A DNA stretch of 11,118 nt from JAVJRN01 sp040218415 (GTDB lineage Bacteria; Bacteroidota; Bacteroidia; Cytophagales; Cyclobacteriaceae): NCBI GenBank assembly GCA_040218415.1, contig JAVJRN010000007.1, positions 1-11,118 on the forward strand. Direction: 5' to 3'. The notes under the pieces are model-generated. The model worked only from the letters and a program-made list of their open reading frames with translations. It had not been told where the DNA came from and ran no database searches. Of this stretch, positions 1 to 9,000 are shown in pieces. How positions within the stretch are numbered: the stretch's first letter is position 1; every line of letters starts with the position of its first letter. The position numbers were made by a program, and so were the translations under genes.

Positions 1-3000
1 GACAGGATCGGGAACAGTATCTACTCCAATTGTAGCAGATACTTGGTATCATGTAGCGTTTAACATTTCAGGATCTAATACCGAAGTATTTGTAAATGGA
101 GTTTCCGTCGGTTTTACTGGGTTTGGAATGTCTTCAATAACTGGAGAGCCTCTTTTAATCGGTTCACCAGGTAGCACAAATCCAACTGAATTTTTTAGTG
201 GAGAAATTGATGAAGTGAGAGTGTGGAACTATGAGAGGACTGCACAAGAAATCTCTGATAATGTCTATTCTACACTTATAGGTAACGAGTCAGGACTCAT
301 TGCCAACTATCGCTTTGACGAAACTACAGGAACCAACCTTCCAGACTTAGCAGGCAACAATGATGGGACATTAACCAATATGGCAGGAACAGAATGGGTT
401 GCTTCAGCAGCCCTACAAACCACCAATGCCCCTACTAACCTCATCGCTTACAGAGCTTCAGAAACAGAAATAGCCCTAGAATGGACAGATAATACCGAAG
501 GGGAGACTAGCTATATTGTAGAGCGCTCCAGTGTAGACGACTTTTCCGCGGATGTTCAACTGGTCACCAACCTTCCTGTGAATAGTAACTCCCACGTACT
601 CACCGAAGACCCTTTACGGAGATATTACCGAGTATCTGCCGAAAACAGCAATATACCAAGTTCAGCAGCATCTAGTATTGAATTTGCCACCACAGAAGCT
701 TTCCCTGGATATGCGATGAGTTTTGATGGCACTACAGGCTATGTCGAAGTGGATTATTCTTCAGAACTGAACCAATCCCAGTTTACAGTAGAGGCTTGGG
801 TGAAGGTTACTGGGGGACAGGGAAACTGGCGTTCGGTGGTTGCATCAAGGGGTGTTTTTCTGGGCTATGTCATTCAGGCCAACAATCTCAACGAATGGGA
901 GTTTCTCGTAGGTAGTGGTACAACATGGGTGGCATTGGCCGGACCAACTCTAGCGCTAGATACATGGACACATGTGGCAATGACAGTCAGTGGCGGCAAT
1001 ATCACTGGTTATGTGGATGGTGTGAGTGTCGGTAGTGCAGCTGTATCCTATGCTTTAAACCCGTCTAACCCACTAAGAATCGGAGCGGGTGCTACTGAAG
1101 GAGCCGCTAACTTTTTTCTGCCGGGGGAAATAGATGAAGTTAAAATTTGGAATTCGGTGAAAACTGATTTCTCAGATCGCTTTGAGTCGCTACTAGGAGA
1201 CGAACCAAACCTAGTCGCTTACTATCCATTAGACGAAAATACTACCGATTGGCTTGTGTTTGACCGCAGTGTCAATACCAATGATGGTACGCCAGTTGGT
1301 TCTCCGACTTATGTGCAGTCATTAGCTCCAATTGGAGCTAATCAAAATCCATTTATTACTACCTGGATAACCGATGACGGACAGATCACTATACCAACCA
1401 CAGGTTCTGGTTACAATTACAGTGTTACTTGGACTAACCTGACCACCCCTAGCGCTGGAGATGGTAGCATCAGCGGTCAGAATGGCAATTATACGATCAC
1501 AGGGCTAACCAATGGAGACACTTACCAAGTGGAGATTTCTGGGGATTTTCCAAGAATATTTTTCAATTATTCAGGAGACTTTTTAAAAATTCGCTCGATT
1601 GAGCAATGGGGTAACATTAGTTGGTCCTCCATGGAACATGCTTTTGCGGGCTGTAATAACTTGATCTATAATGCGACAGATGCTCCAGATCTATCTAATG
1701 TTACCAGTTTGTTTTCAATGTTTAATGGAAGCCCCATGCTCAATGGAGATTTTAGCAACTGGAATGTCAGTAATGTGCAAGTTTTTCAAGACATGTTCTT
1801 TAATGCGGACTCTTTTAATGGAGACATAACTACTTGGAATACCAGCAGTGCGACTAATATGGCAGGAATGTTTGCTTTCGCTGACAACTTTAACCAAGAT
1901 ATTGGGAACTGGGATGTCTCTAATGTTACGTGGATGTCACAAATGTTTGATGGTGCAATATCCTTCAATCAGAACCTTGGTACTTGGGACATCAGCTCGA
2001 TAGGTAGTTTTGATAACATACTGAGTAATTCAGGTTTATCAGTCAGTAACTATGATGCAACTATTTCTGGGTGGGCAGCTCTGGCTACTGTGCCGAGCAA
2101 TCTAACACTAGGAGCTACAGGGATGGCCTACTGTGCTAGTGAAACAGACCGACAATTCTTAATTGATAACAAATCATGGACGATTTCTGGAGATGTTAAA
2201 GAATGTTCGGATTTTTATTACCCTTTCACAGCAACAACAGAAAATCTACTTTCCAGTGCCAACGATGGTACGGTAAATGGTAATGGAGTATTTACTGAGG
2301 ATCGATTTGGCTACATTAATCGCGCTTTTAGATTTACGGCAACATCGGACAATATTTCAGGTAGTGATATAGGTTTTCCTACTGGAACAGCGAGCAGATC
2401 AGTAGCAGGCTGGATGAGAAAAGGAGCGGTGGGCACTTTTGGTCACCTGCTGAAGTATGGAGACGATCTTAGTACTGATGGGTCATTTGCCTTAGGGTTT
2501 CAGAATGACCGGCTTCATTTCTCTAGTGCGGGCACAAGCTTGCAGGGAACAAGCGTTATTACTGATGGGTTTTGGCATTTCGTAGCAGTCACTTATGATG
2601 GTACCAATGTGGTGCTTTATGTGGACGGTGTTCAGGAAAATACTATAGCGGCTTCATTGAATACTGCCAGTACTGGCGTATACATCATGGGAGAAGGTGT
2701 GGAAGAGGAAATAGATAATCTACGCATCTATAATTCAGCGCTGACGTCTACAGAGGTCAATAGTATATATGCTGAAGATCTTGTTTCTGGAAGTTTAAGA
2801 TGTTCTAATTCAATTATTATTCCAGCGGGAAATAGTTTTGATTTTTCCACAGCGAGTTTATCGGCGACAACAAGTTTGGGCGATTTGTATGTATCAGGAG
2901 ATAATACCCTGATATTATCAGATTTGGGTGGTCAGTTGGGTGTTCAGAACCTTGGTGATCTTGGACTTGTCGAACTAATCAATGTAGACGTGCCAACAAC

Positions 3001-6000
3001 TGGCTATCAGGCGAGCGCAGCAGTAACGGTAGGTAATACCTATGTTGTTCAGACTGTAGAGGAAGGACACTATGTAGTCTTCACTGTGAGCGATAATACT
3101 GGTGGCCAACTTGACATTCAGTACTTGTACACGAGAGCGAATACTCTTGCTCTTGAAAATGGAAACAGTTATGATTTTGTGAATCTGCAATTAGGGAATT
3201 ACACTGGTGGATCTTTTTATTATTTGTCTGAAGGTGGCTCTAAATTTTGGGGAAATAACGGTCAACTAGGTTTGGTTGACTTGGGCGATCTTGGAGACGT
3301 GCCGTTGAATACGGTGACAATACCAAGTACTGGTTATAATCAATTTGGAGTAGATGCCATTCCTTGCCACACTTATGTAACCCCAGCTCAGGCTGGCGAG
3401 ACAGGCCACATTGTGTTCAGAGTTCATGATATAGAGGAATCTGGTAGGATTATTATTGACCATTTCTACACAGAGAGTGAGGTTTTAGAAGCTGATTATT
3501 TGGCTCTTTTAGCATTTTATGATGCGACAAGTGGCGACACTTGGACAAATAATAGTAACTGGAAAGCAGGACCTGTATATACTTGGTATGGTGTTTCAGT
3601 AATTGGAGGTAGGGTTACTCAACTAAGCTTAGCGAACAATAACCTGCAAGGTTCATTGCCTACGGAAATTGGGAATTTAACAGAACTACAAACGTTGAAT
3701 CTCGAAGGAAATCAGCTAACAGCCGTACCAGCATCATTTACCAACCTTGGCAATGCGCTGATATCTGGAAGCTTGGCAAGTAATCAGATCACTACCATTC
3801 CTGATCTCAGTGCTGTAACTTGGCCAAGTTTAACAAGCTTTTCTTTTGCCGAAAACAATTTAAGTTTTTCTCAAATTGGTGGATCTTCTGGTGTTACTGG
3901 ATTCGCTTTTGATCCACAATATTTGACCAATACTATTCCAACGATAGAAACGAACGAGGGTGAATCTATTACCATAGATTTCGCTTATGCGGGCACTGGT
4001 GACCAATTTCAATGGTCTAAAAACGGTGCAATCCTAGCTGGAGAAACTAACTCAACGCTCGTAATTCCAGGTGTAACTGTCGCTGATGCGGGGAGCTATG
4101 AACTAGAAGTGCAAAGCACTACAATCACGGGCATAAGACAATTGTCTGAATCGGTGGCTCTGCAATTGTTGACATGTCCTTCTTATGTGTCTGAGTTACC
4201 AACGGACATTATATGGCAGGGAACCACACAATTCGGATCCTTTGGCAATATTGGGTCTAACGATTTAATCATCTTGGATTCAATCGGACAAAACCTATAT
4301 GAACTTTCGGATTATACGGCTAAGTTTTATGAAGCCTTTGGTGGAGTTTCGGTCCCAATGACACTTACAGATAATTGTGGCGTTTTGACTGGTGAGCCAA
4401 TAGGTCAGGCAGGGTTTGGTGAAGATGCAATCGTATCGATCACCTATGACTCAGGCATCCCACAAATGAATATTGAATGGTTCAATGCGTCGAATAATTT
4501 TTCTGAAGAAACAGTTCTTATACCTAGCACAACACCAGTTCCTGCGGTAGATGAAAATGACTCCTCGGCTTTAGTGGCTATTTATAATGCTACTGGCGGA
4601 AGTAGCTGGACAAATAGTGGGGGTTGGCTAAAGCGGCCTGTGGTAACATGGCATGGTGTCACGGTGGTTAATGGAAGAGTGACGGAATTAGATCTATCGA
4701 ATAACAATCTTCAAGGGACTTTCCCTCCAGAAATAGGTAATTTGACATTGTTAACAGACCTTCGTCTAGGTGACAACCAGCTAACCGGAACGTTACCTAT
4801 TCAAATTGGTAATCTGACTCAGCTAAATGATATTTACCTACAGTTTAACCAACTCTCTGGCGACATACCTGTTGAACTTGGTAGTTTAACGTCCTTGAAC
4901 AATTTGAATTTGGCGGGTAATCAATTTTCGGGAACGATACCCACAGAACTGGGTAGTCTAAGTCAGTTGATTTATCTAGACCTTTCTAGTAGTCCACTCA
5001 CAGGTACTATACCAAGTAGTTTTGCCAATTTGGATGCCCTTCAGTTTTTATATATTACGTCGAGCGGTTTAAGTGGAGATCTACCTACCGTACTCGGTGA
5101 AATGAACGCTTTGGAAGTTCTGCTGCTTAATGATAACCAGTTTTCGGGATCTATTCCATTGGAGTTAGCGAATGCGACTAACCTTACGAATATTTCTATA
5201 CCATCCAATTTGTTAACGGGAAACATACCTTCTGAATTGGGTAGCTTGACGAATTTATTACACTTAGACCTGCAGAACAACCAGCTAACAGGAACCGTCC
5301 CTGCCGAGTTTAACAACTTCTTAAACCTTAATTACTTTAATCTTTCAAATAATAACCTTTCAGGAGTGCTTCCAAACCTCACTAACTTGGTGCAGTTAAC
5401 AGAGCTTAGACTTGAAAACAATCTATTTACAGGAACCATCCCAGATTTTATGGGTACGAGTACTAACCTCTTTAATTTGGAACTCGCAGGGAACAGTTTC
5501 ACAGGAGCAGTGCCTGTAAACTTCAATCAATTGACTAGCCTTGATAGATTAAACATAAGAGAAAATGAATTAGAAGATTTGCCAGACCTTTCAAACCTTG
5601 TACAGCTCACGTTCTTTGATATATCGTTCAACAAATTTGGGTCAGCAGACATCAATCCTAACCTTGGAGTAATCACTAACAACGAGGGACAAAGAGGTCC
5701 TACCCTAGAGTCAGATTCTTCGGCCTTAGTGTCAATCTACAACGCATTGGATGGTACAAATTGGAGTGCATCAAGAAGTAGTAATTGGCTAACCGACACC
5801 TTAGTTGTTGCATGGCAAGGAGTGGAAGTACTTGATGGAAGAGTTATAAGTCTCGATATAAGTAATTTTAATGCTTCTGGAGCACTCCCTTCGGCCATTG
5901 GTGACTTAGATTCTCTAAAATCACTCACAGTGACGAATAACAATATTACGAGTATCCCAACAGAAATAGGGTCGTTGACAAAATTAGCAACGCTTCAATT

Positions 6001-9000
6001 TGCTAATAATGCTTTGACGACTTTGCCAAGCGGCATTTTAAACCTCAACGAACCAATAGAGCTGAATGTAAGTGGAAACAGACTAGATTTTGAAGTGTTA
6101 TCACCTTATGTTGCTATTAATTCCATTGTTTATTCACCTCAAAAGGCATTAACAACAGACACTACCATCATATTTAATGGAGTAAGTGAAGTAACACTCA
6201 GTATTCCTCGTGTAGCAGGAACTGGAAATGTGATCGAATGGTATCAGGATGACGTACTTTTCGAAGCAGCAACGGATACTTTCCTTACCACCACCAATGC
6301 TGGTATATACCGCGCCGAGATTACCAATCCATCAGTTCCTGAGCTCACTTTAGCAACAGGCTATTTTAATGTTCGGACTGTAGGTTCAAATCAAAGTTTC
6401 ACGACCATAGATCCAGCCTTGACTATAGGTAGTCTCAGGGACAATGATGATACAACATTCGATGGCTTTATAATGTCATACAATATTGGAGATGTGAATG
6501 CTGATGGAGTGGAAGATTTTGCCATTCTTCTTCAGAATAAATTGTTAGTGTTTTTCGGTGGCAACATCAAACAAACACCAGACCTGACCCTGAATGCAGA
6601 GGTGGATTTCTTTTTCAGTGAGATGCGTTCGGCAGACTTTAACGGAGACGGCTTAAGTGACATAATCCTAGGTAAGTATAATGAAGCAGATAAATTCGTA
6701 GATGTATTTTTTGGCTCTCAGACTATGGATCTGGTGGCAGACTTTACAATCACCCCGTCGGACTTACCTACGACAAACAGTAATTTTACAGTGAATGTGC
6801 TAGGGGATGTTAATGACGATGGCTATGACGACTTCCTAGTTATAGTTGCTGGAACCCAGCAAGTTTATATTTACTTTGGAGCGCAAACTCTTCAAAGTAC
6901 ACCTTCGATTACGATTTCCAATTTTGGAACAACTTTTAATGGATTAACGCTCGGTACTGCATTCAACTTTGGGTTTAGAACCCGAGCATTAGGAGATGTC
7001 AATGGAGATGGAATAGACGATTTCGGAATCGCAGATATAGGTAGACAAGTGTATAAATCCGATCAATCGTCTTTTACCAGAGGATTGGTTTACGTTTATT
7101 TTGGAGGTACAACACCATCATTTAGTGCGCCAGATTTGGTCTTGACATTACCAGAAGAGGATTTGACGCCCGATAATGTTTATTTAGGAATCAATTTGGC
7201 GGCTGGAGATATTAACGGTGATGGGTTTAATGACGTCTTGGCGATTCCTTTTAATTTCCGTGACCCAACTTCATCCATACTTGAAGGTAGTGAAGGAATC
7301 TTCATATGGTATGGTGGATTATCAATGGATGCCGTGGTAGATAAGGCATTAAAAATTCCAGCTATACCTTTTGGGAGTAGTTCTGGACTTCAATTTATCA
7401 ATAGATTTTTGGGAGAATTGATTGTGATTCCAGATATCGATGAAGATGGAGATGATGAATTACTGATTTCTAGTTTACCAGGAACGACAAAAGACGCCAT
7501 GTTTGTTGTCAATGATGGTGATATTGTGGAGTTGGATATACCTTCAATTGTCTTAAAATCACCCAACAATAGTGCGCTTGGAGTTTCAAACAATTCAATT
7601 TATACACAAAGACAATCAGCAGTAGGTGATTTTAATGGCGATGGAGGCATAGACGTATTGTTGCCACAGTTAACCTCAGAAGATGGTTCCCAGCCAATCT
7701 ACCTGTTTACTGTTGGCTATCCAATACCTTTAGCTCCAACGAATCTCATTGCTTATGCTAGCTCTGAGACGGATATCACTTTTGAATGGACTGATAATTC
7801 AAATAATGAAACTGCATTTCTCTTAGAAAGTGCCGATGATTATACTTTCACTACCAGTGTGACAATTGTAGATGCGGCAATAACTGCGGATGCAACCACA
7901 ATTACTAAAACGGTCGGCGCAGATATTGGCAAGTTTTATAGGCTAACAGCAATCAATGGGTATGAAGACGCAAGTTCTGTGTCGCCAGTAGAGTTTGCCA
8001 CTACGGAAGCCTTCCCGGGTTATGCCTTGGATTTTGATGGGACAAGTAATTATATAAATGCACCTGAGTCTATTGGTGCTCTACCGACTCTTACAATATC
8101 GGCATGGGTATATCCGAGAGATTTTGGTGTTTCTAATACTTGGGTGTATTGGAGAGGAAATACATCTGTAGACCAAACAGGAGGCGAAATCTATATAACT
8201 CCTGCGGGAATAGTGGCTTACGGAGAAAGCGATGTGACTTATCAGTCGGTTTCTTCAACCAATGCCATTCCATTGAATCAATGGACTCACGTGGCTCTTG
8301 TAAAAACTGGGGGATCTGCTCAGATGTACATTAATGGTGTAACAGATGGAAGTGCTGGCACCATAGATGGAACTCCTCCGAACGGTGAAATTTCGCTAGG
8401 CGCTCGAATACGTTTGTCTGGAAATGATGGCTTTTTTGATGGATTGATTGATGAAGTGAGAGTTTGGAATACAGTAAAATCCGACTTCTCTGATCGATAT
8501 ACCACCTTAAATGGAAATGAAGCAAACCTAGTAGCTTATTATCCATTAGACGAAAACATAGGATTGACCACTGTAGACCGAAGTACAAATACCAATGATG
8601 GGACTATAACTGGAGCGACATTTACCCCTTCTAATTTCATACAGGCACCAACCATTTATAATGCTACTGATATAGGAGAATCTGGGTTTACCATAAATTA
8701 TAATGCTCCGTCAGGTGCTGAAGACATCTTCGTAGATGTCAGTATAGATCCTGAATTTGGATCTTTCGTGGCACAAGATGTGTCCGTGGGCACCTTAGGG
8801 CAGACCTTTGTCACGACCGATTTGTCACCAGCTACGACATATTATTTTAGAGCCAAAACGATTTATACTTCTGGTACCGCGGAAAGCAAATATGCGGTCT
8901 CTGAACCTTTCATGCGTACCCCAGGTAATGCGCTCGACTTTGATGGGGTTAACGATTATGTAGATATTGGATCTCCATATTTCGCTTCATCGGCCTACAC

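Noticed and set aside
1718..2017. Regular 75-base spacing that could suggest a CRISPR-like or satellite array.
   Set aside because: The DNA units are not identical and there are no conserved repeat-spacer boundaries. The periodicity is that of BspA protein repeats.
5041..5526. Antisense open frames of 64-91 codons with proline- and valine-rich products.
   Set aside because: They are complements of the LRR array. Their repeated phrases mirror the repeated LRR codons, and no plausible domain is encoded.
8140..8588. A 64-codon plus-strand frame (8140-8334) and antisense frames at 8320-8588.
   Set aside because: They overlap a complete LamG domain in the main frame and have no recognisable product.
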